A stretch of DNA of 64,000 nucleotides from Pseudoxanthomonas spadix (GTDB lineage: Bacteria; Pseudomonadota; Gammaproteobacteria; Xanthomonadales; Xanthomonadaceae): the NCBI RefSeq assembly GCF_003703395.1, contig NZ_RDQN01000001.1:248001-312000 (forward strand). Direction: 5' to 3'. Positions 20,202 through 29,995 of the stretch are shown here, in pieces. Positions within the stretch are counted from its first letter, which is position 1, and each line of letters begins with the position of its first letter. The position numbers and the translations under genes are program-made. The notes below the pieces were generated by a model. It was not told where the DNA came from and did no database searches. It saw nothing but the letters and a program-made list of their open reading frames with translations.

Positions 20202-21116
20202 ATGCCTGCCATCGTCGCCAACGCGACGCGCGACCGTCTGCGCATCGCCATCCAGAAATCCGGCCGCCTGGCCGAACCCGCGCGCAGCCTGCTGGCCGCC
20301 TGCGGCCTGAGCTGGCGCGAGAGCCGCGACAGGCTGTTCTGCTACGGCGAATCGTTACCCGTGGACCTGCTGCTGGTCCGCGATGACGACATTCCCGGCC
20401 TGATCGCCGATGGCGTGTGCGACTACGGCATCGTCGGCCGCAACGAGCTGGATGAGCAGGCCAACGCGCGCCTGGAACTTGGCCTGGCACCGGCCTATCG
20501 CGAAGTGCGCGCGCTTGGCTTCGGCGGCTGCCGGCTGATGCTCGCCATCCCCGAGACCTGGGAATGGGAAGGCGCGCAGCAGCTGCAGGGCCTGCGCATC
20601 GCCACCAGCTATCCGGCGATCCTGCGCCAGTGGCTCGGCGCGCGCGGTGTGGATGCGGCGGTGGTCGAGCTGTCCGGTTCGGTCGAGATTGCGCCCAAGC
20701 TGGGCACCGCCGACCTGATCTGCGACCTGGTCTCCAGCGGCGCCACGCTGCGCGCCAACCAGCTCAAGCCGGTCGAAACCCTGCTGGAAAGCCAGGCCGT
20801 GCTGGCAGGCCCGGTGCATGGCTTCAACGATGCGCGCGCTGACCTTTCGGCGATGTTGCTGCGGCGCATGGATGGGGTGCTCAAGCTCAAGGACAGCAAG
20901 CTGTTGATGTTCCGCGCCGCGCCCGATACGGTGCCGGCATTGACGCGCCTGCTGGTCGATGCCGAGCCGCTGGTGCAGCTGCCGGGCGAACACGCCGAAG
21001 GCATTTCGCTGCAGACCATGTGCCACACCGCGATCAGCTGGCAGCAGCTGGAGGAACTGGAGCGGGCGGGCGCGCGCGGGCTGATGGTGCTGTCGGTGGA
21101 GCGCTCGCTGGCATGA
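20202..21116 (+). CDS. hisG: ATP phosphoribosyltransferase
   Basis: HisG condenses ATP with PRPP, the first step of histidine synthesis. At 304 residues it is the long form with its own C-terminal regulatory domain, so it should not need HisZ and should be feedback-inhibited by histidine. Signatures are [16 protein letters not shown] near the start, [11 protein letters not shown] near residue 76 and [20 protein letters not shown], the PRPP-binding region, near 162. I chose ATG 20202; a GTG at 20187 overlapping the hisR stop would add five residues. It overlaps hisD by four bases. Confidence 0.95.
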   Translation: MPAIVANATRDRLRIAIQKSGRLAEPARSLLAACGLSWRESRDRLFCYGESLPVDLLLVRDDDIPGLIADGVCDYGIVGRNELDEQANARLELGLAPAYREVRALGFGGCRLMLAIPETWEWEGAQQLQGLRIATSYPAILRQWLGARGVDAAVVELSGSVEIAPKLGTADLICDLVSSGATLRANQLKPVETLLESQAVLAGPVHGFNDARADLSAMLLRRMDGVLKLKDSKLLMFRAAPDTVPALTRLLVDAEPLVQLPGEHAEGISLQTMCHTAISWQQLEELERAGARGLMVLSVERSLA

Positions 21117-22444
21117 ACGCATCGCTTCGCACGCAATCGCTGGCCGTGCAGCGCAGCCTCTGGCGCGCGCTGGATGCCGATGCGCAGGCACGCACCCTGC
21201 AACGCCCGGCGCAGACGGTGGCTGCGCAGACACGGCGCACGGTCGCCGCATTGATCGACGAGGTGCGCAGTGGCGGGCTTGAAGCCCTGCGTGCCATTAC
21301 CGCGCGTCTGGATGGGGCGGCGCCGGCGTCCTTTGAAGTCGGCCAAGCCGAGTTCGCCGCGGCCGAGGCGGCCATCGGCCCGGCGCTGAAGCAGGCCATG
21401 GTCGAAGCCGCCGCGCGCATCGAAGCCTTCCACAGGGCCGGCATCGCCCAGCCCTACGCGGTGGAAACCGCCCCGGGCGTGGTCTGCGAACGCATCATCC
21501 GGCCGATCGCTCGGGTCGGCCTGTATGTGCCGGCCGGCAGCGCGCCGCTGCCTTCCACCGCGCTGATGCTGGGCGTGCCGGCGCGCCTGGCCGGCTGCCG
21601 CCAGGTGGTGCTGTGCACGCCGCCGCGCAAGGACGGCAGCGCCGATCCTGCGGTGCTGGTGGCTGCGCGCCTGACCGGGGTAAGCCGGGTGTTCGTGCTG
21701 GGCGGAGCCCAGGCAATCGCGGCGATGGCCTACGGCGCTGGCCCGGTGCCGGCCTGCGACAAGCTGTTCGGGCCCGGCAACGCGTATGTGACCGAAGCCA
21801 AGCAGCAGGTGGCGCAGAACGGCGCGGCGGCGATCGACATGCCGGCCGGTCCTTCGGAAGTGCTGGTGATCGCCGATGCCGGCGCCAATGCCGCCTTCGT
21901 CGCCGCCGACCTGCTCTCCCAGGCCGAGCACGGCCCGGATTCGCAGGTGCTGCTGCTGTCCGACGATGCCGGCCTGCTGGATCGGGTGGAAGCCGAGCTC
22001 GCAGCGCAGCTGGCCGCGCTGCCGCGTGCGGACATCGCGCGCCAGGCGCTGTCGGCCTCGCGGCTGGTGCAGGTCGACTCGCTGGATGAAGCCTTCGCCA
22101 TCAGCAATGCCTACGCCCCGGAACACCTGATCCTGGCGCTGCGCGATGCGCGCATGTGGCTGGCCAAGGTCGAGGCCGCCGGCTCGGTGTTCCTGGGCGA
22201 CTACACGCCCGAGGCGCTGGGCGATTACTGCAGCGGCACCAACCACGTGCTGCCCACCAGCGGCGCGGCACGCGCCTACAGCGGCGTGTCGGTGGCCAGT
22301 TTCCAGAATTTCGTCAGCGTGCAGGCAGCCAGTGCGGCCGGCATCCTGGCCATCGGGCCGTCGGCGGTGACCCTGGCGACGGCCGAAAGCCTGGAGGCCC
22401 ACGCCAACGCCGTGCGCCTGCGCCTGCAGGAGGCCGGGCGATGA
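21113..22444 (+). CDS. hisD: histidinol dehydrogenase
   Basis: HisD is the zinc- and NAD-dependent enzyme that oxidises L-histidinol to histidine, the last step of the pathway. The 443-residue product shows [32 protein letters not shown], the [12 protein letters not shown] motif and [14 protein letters not shown]. The [10 protein letters not shown] segment contains family zinc ligands. Its ATG overlaps the hisG stop by four bases and its stop overlaps hisC by four, as through most of this operon, which implies translational coupling. Confidence 0.97.
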   Translation: MNASLRTQSLAVQRSLWRALDADAQARTLQRPAQTVAAQTRRTVAALIDEVRSGGLEALRAITARLDGAAPASFEVGQAEFAAAEAAIGPALKQAMVEAAARIEAFHRAGIAQPYAVETAPGVVCERIIRPIARVGLYVPAGSAPLPSTALMLGVPARLAGCRQVVLCTPPRKDGSADPAVLVAARLTGVSRVFVLGGAQAIAAMAYGAGPVPACDKLFGPGNAYVTEAKQQVAQNGAAAIDMPAGPSEVLVIADAGANAAFVAADLLSQAEHGPDSQVLLLSDDAGLLDRVEAELAAQLAALPRADIARQALSASRLVQVDSLDEAFAISNAYAPEHLILALRDARMWLAKVEAAGSVFLGDYTPEALGDYCSGTNHVLPTSGAARAYSGVSVASFQNFVSVQAASAAGILAIGPSAVTLATAESLEAHANAVRLRLQEAGR

Positions 22445-23529
22445 GCAAGCCTGATCTGCTCGAGCTGGTGCGCCCGGACCTACGCGGCTTTGGCGGCTAC
22501 AAGTCCGCGCGCAGCGAGGATCTGCGTGGCGATGTGTGGCTCAACGCCAACGAAAGCGCATGGAACAATCCGGCCGATGCCAATGCGAGCTTGCGCCGCT
22601 ATCCCGATCCGCAGCCGGCTGCGCTGAAGACCGCGCTGGCGGGCCTGTATGGCTGCGCGCCGGAGGAGCTGCTGATCGGCCGCGGCAGCGACGAGGCCAT
22701 CGACCTGCTGGTGCGCGCGCTGTGCGTGGCCGGGCAGGACGCGGTGGTGGCCACCCCGCCGGTGTTCGGCATGTATGCGGTGAGTGCGCGCTTGCAGGAT
22801 GCCCGGCTGATCACGGTGCCGCTGATCGACGGCGCCGAAGGCTTCGCCCCGGATTTCGATGGCATTGCCGCGGCAGTGCTGGAGCAGGGCGCGAAGATCG
22901 TGTTCCTGTGCTCGCCAGCCAACCCGACCGGGGCCTCGATTGCGCTGGCCCGGATCGAAGCGCTGCTGCAGACCCTGCAGGGCAGGGCGCTGGTGGTGGT
23001 CGACGAAGCCTATGGCGAATTCTCGCAGGTGCCTTCGGCGTTGACGCTGCGTGCGCGCCATCCGGAAGTGGCGGTGCTGCGCACGCTGTCCAAGGCGCAT
23101 GCGCTGGCTGCGGCGCGAGTGGGCGTGGTGATCGCCGACCCGCGCCTGATCGCGGTGCTGCGCGCCTGCCAGGCGCCGTATCCGGTGCCCACGCCGTGCG
23201 CCGAACTGGCCGTGGCCGGCCTCTCGCCGGGCGCGCTGGCATCCACCGGGGCGCGCATCGCGCTGGTGATCGAGGAACGCGCGCGGCTGGCCTGCGCGCT
23301 GTCGGCGCTGCCCGGCGTGCGCCGGGTATACGCCTCCGATGCGAACTTCCTGCTGGTGCGCTTCGCCGATGCCGAGGGTGCGTTCCGCGCATTGCTGGCC
23401 GCCGGCGTGGTGGTGCGCGACCAGCGCGCCGCCCCGCAACTGCAGGACGCGCTGCGCATCACCATCGGCACGCCGGAGCAGAACGCCCGGGTGCTGGCCG
23501 CGCTGAGCGCGCAGGCGGTGGCCGCATGA
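22441..23529 (+). CDS. hisC: histidinol-phosphate aminotransferase
   Basis: HisC is a fold-type I PLP enzyme that transfers an amino group from glutamate to imidazole acetol phosphate. The 362-residue protein has [11 protein letters not shown] near residue 36, PANPTGASI near 162 and the PLP-binding Lys in [15 protein letters not shown] near 219. The [11 protein letters not shown] segment binds the cofactor phosphate. Its start overlaps the hisD stop and its stop overlaps hisB. Sequence and position agree, so the call is secure. Confidence 0.96.
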   Translation: MSKPDLLELVRPDLRGFGGYKSARSEDLRGDVWLNANESAWNNPADANASLRRYPDPQPAALKTALAGLYGCAPEELLIGRGSDEAIDLLVRALCVAGQDAVVATPPVFGMYAVSARLQDARLITVPLIDGAEGFAPDFDGIAAAVLEQGAKIVFLCSPANPTGASIALARIEALLQTLQGRALVVVDEAYGEFSQVPSALTLRARHPEVAVLRTLSKAHALAAARVGVVIADPRLIAVLRACQAPYPVPTPCAELAVAGLSPGALASTGARIALVIEERARLACALSALPGVRRVYASDANFLLVRFADAEGAFRALLAAGVVVRDQRAAPQLQDALRITIGTPEQNARVLAALSAQAVAA

Positions 23530-24602
23530 GCCAGAAAATTCTGTTCATCGACCGCGACGGCACCCTGATCGAGGAGCCGGCCGACTTCCAGATCGACTCT
23601 TACGACAAGCTGCGCCTGGTCAAGGGCGTGATCCCGGCGCTGCTCAAGTTGCGTGATGCGGGCTTTCAGTTCGTGATCGTCACCAACCAGGACGGGCTGG
23701 GCAGCGACGCCTATCCGCGCGAAAGCTTCGACGGCCCCAACAACCTGATGCTGCAGATCTTCGAGAGCCAGGGCATCACCTTTCGCGAAATCCTGGTGGA
23801 CGGCAGCTGGCCGGCCGACAACGCGCCCACGCGCAAGCCGGGCCTGGCCCTGGTGATGCACTACCTGCGCGATCGCGGCATCGACCTGGACGGCTCGGCG
23901 GTGGTCGGTGACCGCGACAGCGACATGCAGTTCGCGCAGAACCTGGGCATCGGCGGCTTCCAGCTCAGGACCGAGCAGTTCGGCGGGCAGTGGGACTGGG
24001 CCGGCATCGCCCACGTCCTGGCCGATGCGCCGCGCACGGCCCGCGTGCACCGCAAGACCAGGGAAACCGACATCCTGGTCGAACTGGACCTGGACCAGGC
24101 GGCCGAGCCGAAGGTCCACACCGGCCTGCCGTTCTTCGACCACATGCTGGAGCAGATCGGCAAGCACGGTGGCTTCGCCCTGACGGTCCAGGCCAGCGGC
24201 GACCTGCACATCGACGAGCACCACACCATCGAGGACACCGCCCTGGCCCTGGGCCAGGCGCTGAAGCAGGCGCTGGGCGACAAGCGCGGCATCGGCCGTT
24301 ACGGCTTCACCCTGCCGATGGACGAGTGCCTGGCCAGCGCGGCGCTGGATTTTTCCGGACGGCCGTACCTGGTGTTCGACGGCACTTTCAAGCGCGAGCG
24401 CGTGGGCGACATGCCGACCGAGCTGGTGCCGCATTTCTTCCGCTCGCTGTGCGATGCGGCCGGGCTCAACCTCAACCTGCAGGTGCGCGGCGACAACGAC
24501 CACCACCAGGTCGAAGGCTGCTTCAAGGCGCTGGCGCGCGCGTTGCGCCAGGCGATCAGGCGCGAAGGCTCCGAGCTGCCTTCGACCAAAGGGGCGCTGT
24601 GA
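23526..24602 (+). CDS. hisB: bifunctional histidinol-phosphatase/imidazoleglycerol-phosphate dehydratase
   Basis: HisB here is the enterobacterial-type fusion of 358 residues. The N-terminal HAD phosphatase shows [12 protein letters not shown] at residues 7-18 and [12 protein letters not shown] near 125. From about residue 170 the dehydratase shows [33 protein letters not shown] and [20 protein letters not shown], which carry its manganese-binding histidines. It therefore catalyses two separate steps of the pathway. The stop overlaps the hisH ATG by one base. Confidence 0.97.
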   Translation: MSQKILFIDRDGTLIEEPADFQIDSYDKLRLVKGVIPALLKLRDAGFQFVIVTNQDGLGSDAYPRESFDGPNNLMLQIFESQGITFREILVDGSWPADNAPTRKPGLALVMHYLRDRGIDLDGSAVVGDRDSDMQFAQNLGIGGFQLRTEQFGGQWDWAGIAHVLADAPRTARVHRKTRETDILVELDLDQAAEPKVHTGLPFFDHMLEQIGKHGGFALTVQASGDLHIDEHHTIEDTALALGQALKQALGDKRGIGRYGFTLPMDECLASAALDFSGRPYLVFDGTFKRERVGDMPTELVPHFFRSLCDAAGLNLNLQVRGDNDHHQVEGCFKALARALRQAIRREGSELPSTKGAL

Positions 24603-25201
24603 TGCGGCTGGCCCTGATCGATGCCGGCGGCGCCAACATCGGCTCGGTGCGCTACGCACTGGGCCGGCTGGGGGTGGAAGCCGAACTGACCACCGATGCG
24701 CAGGTGATCCGCAGCGCCGACCGGGTGATCCTGCCGGGTGTCGGCGCGGCGGCGCAGGTCATGGGCCGGCTGCGCGAGCTGCAGCTGGTGGATACGATCA
24801 AGACCCTGCAGGCGCCGCTTTTGGGGGTGTGTGTCGGGATGCAGGTGTTGTTCGAGCATTCCGAGGAAGACGACACGCCCTGCCTGGGCCTGCTGGCCGG
24901 CAAGGTCGCCAAGCTGCCGCTCAGTGAGGGTATCCGGGTGCCGCACATGGGCTGGAATACGCTCACGCCCAGGCGCGAGGCTTCGCTGACCCGCGGCATC
25001 GGCGCCCAGGACCAGGCCTACTTTGTGCACAGCTACGCCGCGCCGGTCAGCGAGGACTGCCTCAGTGCGACCACGCACGGCCAGACCTTCGCCGCCATCG
25101 TCCAGCGCGGAGCGGTGGCCGGTGCGCAGTTCCATCCCGAACGCTCCGCTGCGGTAGGCGCGCGCCTGCTGCAGAACTTCATCGAAGGAGGCCTGGCGTG
25201 A
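24602..25201 (+). CDS. hisH: imidazole glycerol phosphate synthase, glutaminase subunit
   Basis: HisH hydrolyses glutamine and channels ammonia to HisF. The 199-residue class I amidotransferase shows the nucleophile loop [13 protein letters not shown] near residue 77 and the His-x-Glu pair in GAQFHPERS near 178. The opening [17 protein letters not shown] is typical of gammaproteobacterial HisH. ATG 24602 shares one base with the hisB stop, and the stop overlaps the GTG start of hisA. Confidence 0.96.
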   Translation: MRLALIDAGGANIGSVRYALGRLGVEAELTTDAQVIRSADRVILPGVGAAAQVMGRLRELQLVDTIKTLQAPLLGVCVGMQVLFEHSEEDDTPCLGLLAGKVAKLPLSEGIRVPHMGWNTLTPRREASLTRGIGAQDQAYFVHSYAAPVSEDCLSATTHGQTFAAIVQRGAVAGAQFHPERSAAVGARLLQNFIEGGLA

Positions 25202-25974
25202 GTGCCGTGCCCGACACCAGCGCCGCCACGGCGTTCCAGCTGTATCCGGCCATCGACGTGCGCGGTGGCCGGGTGGTGCGCCTGGCCCAGGGCGACTACG
25301 ACCGCGAAACGACCTATGGCGATGATCCGCTCGCCGCGGCACAGGCCTATGCCGCGCAGGGTGCGCGCTGGCTGCATCTGGTCGATCTGGACGCAGCCCG
25401 CGCCGGTGGCTACACGCTGTTGCCGCTGCTGCAGCAGATCCGCGCCAGCACCGGGCTGCAGGTCCAGACTGGCGGCGGCGTGCGCAGCCATGGCGACGTG
25501 GCCGCGCTGCTGCAGGCGGGCGCCTCGCGGGTGGTGATCGGCTCGCTGTCGGTGCGTGCGCCGCTGCAGGTGCTGGGCTGGCTGGACGAGTTCGGCCCCG
25601 AGCGCATCACCGTGGCCCTGGATGCACGCCAGGACGCGGCCGGCGTGTGGCAGTTGCCGATCCACGGCTGGACCGAAGGCTCGGGCGTGCTGCTGGACGC
25701 GCTGGCGGTGCGCTATGCCCGGGCCGGCCTGGCGCACCTGCTGTGCACCGACATCGCCCGCGACGGCATGCTGACCGGGCCCAACTTCGCCCTGTATCGG
25801 CACCTGGTCGCGCTGCTGCCGCAGGTGCAGGTGCAGGCCTCCGGCGGCGTCCACGCGGTGACCGATGTCAGCCAGGCCAAGGCCGCCGGTTGCGGCGGCA
25901 TCGTGCTGGGGCGCGCGCTGCTGGAAGGCCGCTTCACCCTGGCGCAGGCCTTTGCGCAGGCGGGCGCATGTTGA
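25198..25974 (+). CDS. hisA: phosphoribosylformimino-5-aminoimidazole carboxamide ribotide isomerase
   Basis: HisA is a beta/alpha-barrel isomerase that opens the ribose ring of ProFAR to give PRFAR. The 258-residue protein has the catalytic Asp in [19 protein letters not shown] near the start, a second Asp in VALDARQD and phosphate loops GGGVRS and ASGGVH. It begins with GTG, overlapping the hisH stop by four bases. Its N-terminal 12 residues are longer than in E. coli. The last bases overlap hisF by seven. Confidence 0.96.
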   Translation: MSAVPDTSAATAFQLYPAIDVRGGRVVRLAQGDYDRETTYGDDPLAAAQAYAAQGARWLHLVDLDAARAGGYTLLPLLQQIRASTGLQVQTGGGVRSHGDVAALLQAGASRVVIGSLSVRAPLQVLGWLDEFGPERITVALDARQDAAGVWQLPIHGWTEGSGVLLDALAVRYARAGLAHLLCTDIARDGMLTGPNFALYRHLVALLPQVQVQASGGVHAVTDVSQAKAAGCGGIVLGRALLEGRFTLAQAFAQAGAC

Positions 25975-26744
25975 GCCGTCGCATCGTGCCGTGCCTGGAC
26001 GTGCGCGGCGGGCGCGTGGTCAAGGGCGTGAGGTTCCGCGACCACATCGACATGGGCGACATCGCCGAGCTGGCGCTGCGCTACCGCGATGCCGGGGCCG
26101 ACGAGCTGGTGTTCTACGACATCGGCGCCAGCCCGGAAGGCCGTTCGGTCGACTATGCCTGGGTGGAAAAGGTCTCGCGCCTGCTCGACATCCCGTTCTG
26201 CGTGGCCGGTGGCATCCGCAGCGTGGCCACCGCGCGGGCGGTGCTGCATGCCGGCGCGGACAAGGTCTCGATCAACACCCCGGCGCTGGAGCGGCCGGCG
26301 TTGATTGGCGAGCTGGCCACCGCCTTCGGCGTGCAGTGCGTGGTGGTGGGCATCGACTCGGTGCGCGAGGCCGACGGCCAGTGGCGCGTGCGCAGCCATA
26401 CCGGTGATCCGAGCAAGACCCGTGCGCAACCGCTGCGCACGCTGGACTGGATCGTGCAGGCGCAGGAGCTGGGCGCCGGCGAGATCGTGCTCAACTGCAT
26501 GGACAGCGACGGCGTGCGTCGCGGCTACGACATCGAGCAGCTCAAGGCCGCGCGTGCGGTGTGCCACGTGCCGCTGGTGGCCTCCGGCGGGGCCGGCGCG
26601 CCGGAGCATTTCATCGCCGCCTTCCAGCAGGCCGACGTGGACGCCGCGCTGGCGGCCAGCGTCTTCCACAGTGGCGCCATCGCCATCCCCGACCTCAAGC
26701 GCACGCTGGCCGCGGCCGGCATCCCGATGCGCCTGGCCGCCTGA
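25968..26744 (+). CDS. hisF: imidazole glycerol phosphate synthase, cyclase subunit
   Basis: HisF uses ammonia from HisH to convert PRFAR to imidazole glycerol phosphate and AICAR. The 258-residue barrel has its two catalytic acids in [17 protein letters not shown] and [14 protein letters not shown], with phosphate-binding loops CVAGGIRS and ASGGAG. AICAR links this operon back to purine synthesis. The start overlaps the end of hisA by seven bases. A 23-base gap separates it from hisIE, the largest gap in the operon after hisR. Confidence 0.97.
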   Translation: MLSRRIVPCLDVRGGRVVKGVRFRDHIDMGDIAELALRYRDAGADELVFYDIGASPEGRSVDYAWVEKVSRLLDIPFCVAGGIRSVATARAVLHAGADKVSINTPALERPALIGELATAFGVQCVVVGIDSVREADGQWRVRSHTGDPSKTRAQPLRTLDWIVQAQELGAGEIVLNCMDSDGVRRGYDIEQLKAARAVCHVPLVASGGAGAPEHFIAAFQQADVDAALAASVFHSGAIAIPDLKRTLAAAGIPMRLAA

Positions 26745-26767
26745 GCGGCCGTGACTGGATCGCAATC

Positions 26768-27397
26768 ATGAGCACGACCGATACGCTGGACTGGGCCAAG
26801 GGCGATGGATTGTTGCCGGCCGTGGTCCAGGACGCCGACACGCTGCGCGTGCTGATGCTGGGCTACATGAACGCCGAGGCGCTGCAGGTCACCCGCAGCA
26901 CCGGCCATGTCACCTTCTTCAGCCGCAGCAAGCAGCGGCTGTGGACCAAGGGCGAGAGCTCCGGGCATTTCCTGGATTTGGTCGACGTGCAGATCGACTG
27001 CGATGCCGACACGCTGCTGGTGTTGGCGCGTCCGCACGGCGATACCTGCCACCTGCAGCGGCCCAGCTGTTTCGCTGCCGCGCCGGGCGTGCAAGCACCT
27101 GCCTCCGGCGGTATCGCGTTCCTGGCCGAGCTGGACACGCTGATCGCCCAGCGCCATGCACAACAGCCCGCCGGCAGCTACACGACCAGGTTGTTCGAAG
27201 GCGGCATCCGCCGCATCGCCCAGAAAGTGGGCGAGGAGGGCGTGGAAACCGCGCTGGCCGCCGTGGCGCAGGAGGATGCCGACCTGCTCGGCGAAAGCGC
27301 CGACCTGCTGTATCACTTGACCGTGCTGCTGCGCGCGCGCGGCCTGTCGTTGGCCGATGCGGTGGCCGTGCTGCAGCAGCGGCATGATCCGCGCTGA
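26768..27397 (+). CDS. hisIE: bifunctional phosphoribosyl-AMP cyclohydrolase/phosphoribosyl-ATP pyrophosphatase
   Basis: A 209-residue fusion that catalyses steps two and three of histidine synthesis. The HisI half shows MLGYMNAEALQVT, FFSRSKQRLWTKGESSGH and the zinc-site segments DCDADTLL and GDTCHLQRPSCF. From residue 115 the HisE half is an all-alpha NTP pyrophosphatase with TRLFEGGIRRIAQKVGEEG and an E-x-x-D pair in LLGESADLLYH. It closes the his operon. The convergent uraD gene ends 46 bases downstream, and no terminator hairpin is evident. Confidence 0.96.
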   Translation: MSTTDTLDWAKGDGLLPAVVQDADTLRVLMLGYMNAEALQVTRSTGHVTFFSRSKQRLWTKGESSGHFLDLVDVQIDCDADTLLVLARPHGDTCHLQRPSCFAAAPGVQAPASGGIAFLAELDTLIAQRHAQQPAGSYTTRLFEGGIRRIAQKVGEEGVETALAAVAQEDADLLGESADLLYHLTVLLRARGLSLADAVAVLQQRHDPR

Positions 27398-27442
27398 GGC
27401 GCTTGGCGCTTGGCCGCCGCCGCTGAAGCGGCCTTGCACGAC

Positions 27443-27952
27443 TCATTCCCGGACCAGGTCGGCCAGCCGCAGCGCGGCGATCTGCTCGATCTGGCGCAGA
27501 CATTCGGCGATCTCGGTCGCCGTGTCGCGCGCCAGCCGCTCGCGCAGGGACGCGATGATGCTGGTTCGGGTGTGGCCGCGCACGGCCAGGATGAAGGGGA
27601 AGCCGTGGCGCTGGTGGTAGCGGTGGTTCAAGTCCACCAGCTCGGCGTATTCGTCGGCGCTGCATTGATCCAGGCCGGCGCCGCGCTGTTCGCTGGCCGA
27701 TGCGGCGGTGAGCTCACCGGCGATGGCGGCCTTGCCGGCCAGTTCGGGATGGGCGCGGATCAGGCCCAGCTGCGCCTCCAGGCCGGCCTCGCGCACCACC
27801 GCGCACATGGCCGCGTGCAGGGCTTCGCGCGAGGGGTAGGGCCGCCTGTCCGCCGCGCCGGCCGGCACCCACGGCGAATGCTCGAAGATGCCCTGCAGCG
27901 CGCCGATGAAGGCATCGGCGGGCAGCGCGTTGAGCTCGGCCAGGGCGATCAT
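27443..27952 (-). CDS. uraD: 2-oxo-4-hydroxy-4-carboxy-5-ureidoimidazoline (OHCU) decarboxylase
   Basis: UraD decarboxylates OHCU to S-allantoin, the third step of urate degradation. The 169-residue protein is all-helical. The family segment FIGALQGIFEHSPWVPAGA lies near residue 14, followed by LIRAHPELAGKAA. A later segment is FPFILAVRGHTRTSI. The overlap of four bases with puuE shows that the two are cotranscribed. The preceding urate and HIU steps are encoded about 19 kb away by hpyO and uraH, so the purine pathway is split by an insertion. Confidence 0.93.
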   Translation of the reverse strand: MIALAELNALPADAFIGALQGIFEHSPWVPAGAADRRPYPSREALHAAMCAVVREAGLEAQLGLIRAHPELAGKAAIAGELTAASASEQRGAGLDQCSADEYAELVDLNHRYHQRHGFPFILAVRGHTRTSIIASLRERLARDTATEIAECLRQIEQIAALRLADLVRE

Positions 27953-28884
27953 GCCGCAGCTTCCACGAACGGATGCCGCTGCCGCCAGTGGTTGGCGATG
28001 TCGATCCGTCGGCACACCCACACCCGGTCGTGTCTTGCGATGTGGTCCAGGAACTTCTGCAGGCCCACGATGCGCCCGGGCCGACCGAGCAGCCGGCAAT
28101 GCATGCCGATGGAGAGCATCTTCGGCGCCTCCTCGCCTTCGGCATAGAGCGCATCGAAGCTGTCGCGCAGGTACTCGAACAAGTGCGTGGCCGTGTTGAA
28201 GCCCTGCGGCGTGGCAAAGCGCATGTCGTTGGCGTCCAGCGTGTAGGGCACCACCAGGTGCGGCTTGCGCTCGCCGCTGGAGGTTTCGACCCGGGTCCAG
28301 AACGGCAGGTCGTCGCCGTAGTAATCGGCGTCATAGGCAAAGCCGCCGTGTTCGACCACCAGCCGGCGGGTGTTGGGACTGTCGCGGCCGGTGTACCAGC
28401 CCAGCGGCGCGCTGCCGGTCAGGCGCGCATGCAGTTGCACCGCGCGCTCCAGGTGCGCCCGTTCCAGCGCCGGGTCCATGTCCTGGTAGTGGATCCAGCG
28501 CCAGCCGTGGCTGGCGATCTCGTGGCCCAGTTCGACGAACGCCGCGGTGGCTTCCGGATTGCGCTGCAGCGCCATGGCCACGCCGAACACGGTCAACGGC
28601 AGGCCGCGTCGCTCGAACTCGCGCAGGATCCGCCATACGCCCACCCGCGAGCCGTATTCGTAGATCGACTCCATGCTCATGTGCCGCGCCGGATAGCTGG
28701 CCGCGCCGACGATCTCGGACAGGAACTGCTCCGAACCGGCATCGCCATGCAGCACGTTGTTCTCGCCGCCCTCCTCGTAATTGAGTACGAACTGCACCGC
28801 GATCCTGGCCTTGCCCGGCCAGTCGGCGAACGGCGGGTGGCGGCCATGGCCGATCAGGTCGCGGGGATAGGCATCATCGGGCAT
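27949..28884 (-). CDS. puuE: allantoinase PuuE (polysaccharide-deacetylase fold)
   Basis: PuuE hydrolyses allantoin to allantoate, and is unrelated to the amidohydrolase-type AllB. The 311-residue protein belongs to the polysaccharide deacetylase superfamily. It shows the opening RDLIGHGRHPPFADWPGKAR, then VQFVLNYEEGGENN, the metal-site segment LGHEIASHGWRWIHYQ near residue 118 and WYTGRDSPNTRRL. Allantoate would pass to the amidohydrolase at 43.8 kb. It is the first gene of the puuE-uraD operon. Confidence 0.93.
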   Translation of the reverse strand: MPDDAYPRDLIGHGRHPPFADWPGKARIAVQFVLNYEEGGENNVLHGDAGSEQFLSEIVGAASYPARHMSMESIYEYGSRVGVWRILREFERRGLPLTVFGVAMALQRNPEATAAFVELGHEIASHGWRWIHYQDMDPALERAHLERAVQLHARLTGSAPLGWYTGRDSPNTRRLVVEHGGFAYDADYYGDDLPFWTRVETSSGERKPHLVVPYTLDANDMRFATPQGFNTATHLFEYLRDSFDALYAEGEEAPKMLSIGMHCRLLGRPGRIVGLQKFLDHIARHDRVWVCRRIDIANHWRQRHPFVEAAA

Positions 28885-29325
28885 CGGGACGGGTCACGCA
28901 GGCGGTGGAAAACGCACTTTAGGAACAACCGCCCGCAAATGGAAAGGCGCGCGGCTTGCGCGCAGTCTGGCGCGATCTGGGTCTGGTTGCACCGGCGTGG
29001 CCAGTCTGCAGCGGAACAGGTTTTCATCCTTGTTCACAAAGACAGGGTCGTACGATGCAGGACGCCCTGTCGGCGCTCGCCCGTCGCCGGCAGTGCTCCC
29101 GGATGCCGCCTCCGCAGCAGGCTACTCAGCAGTTGCAATCGACGCCCCGCTACGCCGGGGGCGCGAATTGCTCCGGCATCCGTACGAACTCTGCTGACGG
29201 CACGCCGTGGAGCGCAATGCCAAGTGTCGAATAGGCACCTGGCGTATCGGCCAGCCCGAAGTTCGGATTCCGCTGACGCTCCCCACGTGGAAGCTGCCCG
29301 CATCGACCCGCCGGCGGGAGGCGTG
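28885..29325. other. intergenic region with a possible decayed C-terminal fragment
   Basis: No intact gene is seen between puuE and the AbiE pair. On the minus strand, bases 29150 to about 29285 read NPNFGLADTPGAYSTLGIAL and end in a stop. This looks like a real coding C terminus without its body, but I do not recognise the family. The rest shows nothing. Confidence 0.35.
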
Positions 29326-29369
29326 TTATAAAACCTCGGCTGATAGTGGTTTCGGCCAAGGTTTTGTAA
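29326..29369 (+). promoter_or_regulatory. inverted repeat at the abiE promoter, candidate AbiEi operator
   Basis: The left arm TTATAAAACCTCGGC (29326-29340) and right arm GCCAAGGTTTTGTAA (29355-29369) match in 13 of 15 positions around a 14-base centre. The left arm includes a TATAAA that could serve as a -10. The right arm ends two bases before the AbiEi GTG start. AbiEi antitoxins are known to bind inverted repeats upstream of their operon and to repress it, so this is the probable operator. Confidence 0.7.
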
Positions 29370-29371
29370 CA

Positions 29372-29995
29372 GTGCCCATCCCCCCAACCAGTACCCAACG
29401 CGAACACGCCCTCTCGCTGCTGCAACGCCGCGGGATGATGCGCCTGCGCGAGTTCGGCGAAGCTGGGGTGACGGCCACGACCGTCTCCCGGCTCGAGCGG
29501 GATGGTGCCATCGTGCGACTGGCACGAGGCCTGTACCAGCTTGCCGACGCGGACCTCGACCAGCAGCACACGCTGGCGGAAGTGGCCAAGCTGATCCCGA
29601 AGGGAGTCGTCTGCCTGACCTCGGCGCTGGCCTTCCACGGCCTGACCGACCAGCTGCCCGCTCGGGTGTGGGTGGCACTGGACAGGAAGGACTGGCGCCC
29701 TCGCATCGCCTATCCCCCGGTCCGGATCGTCCGCTTCCCTGCCGAACAGCTGGCGGCCGGCGTCGAGCGCCACCTCATCGAAGACATCCCGGTGTCGATC
29801 TTCGGCGTCGCCAAGACAATTGCCGACCTGTTCCGCTATCGCCGCACGGTCGGCGAGGCAGTGGTGATCGAAGCACTCCGGGAAACGCTTCGCCAGCGCA
29901 AGGCCAACCCGGCCGACATCGCCAGGTTTGCCAAGCAGGCGGGCGTCTGGAAGACCATGCAGCCCTACCTGACCACGCTGACCTCCGATGGCTAA
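29372..29995 (+). CDS. abiEi: AbiEi-type antitoxin (type IV toxin-antitoxin)
   Basis: A 207-residue transcriptional-repressor antitoxin of the AbiEi family. The N-terminal winged helix-turn-helix covers residues 5-60 (LLQRRGMMRLREFGEAGVT, then GLYQLAD). The C-terminal domain includes VCLTSALAFHGLTDQLP and the DIPVSIFGVAKTIADLF segment conserved in the family. In type IV systems the antitoxin does not bind the toxin but opposes its effect. I chose GTG 29372 because it follows the inverted repeat and gives the usual length. The stop overlaps the toxin start by eight bases. Confidence 0.9.
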   Translation: MPIPPTSTQREHALSLLQRRGMMRLREFGEAGVTATTVSRLERDGAIVRLARGLYQLADADLDQQHTLAEVAKLIPKGVVCLTSALAFHGLTDQLPARVWVALDRKDWRPRIAYPPVRIVRFPAEQLAAGVERHLIEDIPVSIFGVAKTIADLFRYRRTVGEAVVIEALRETLRQRKANPADIARFAKQAGVWKTMQPYLTTLTSDG

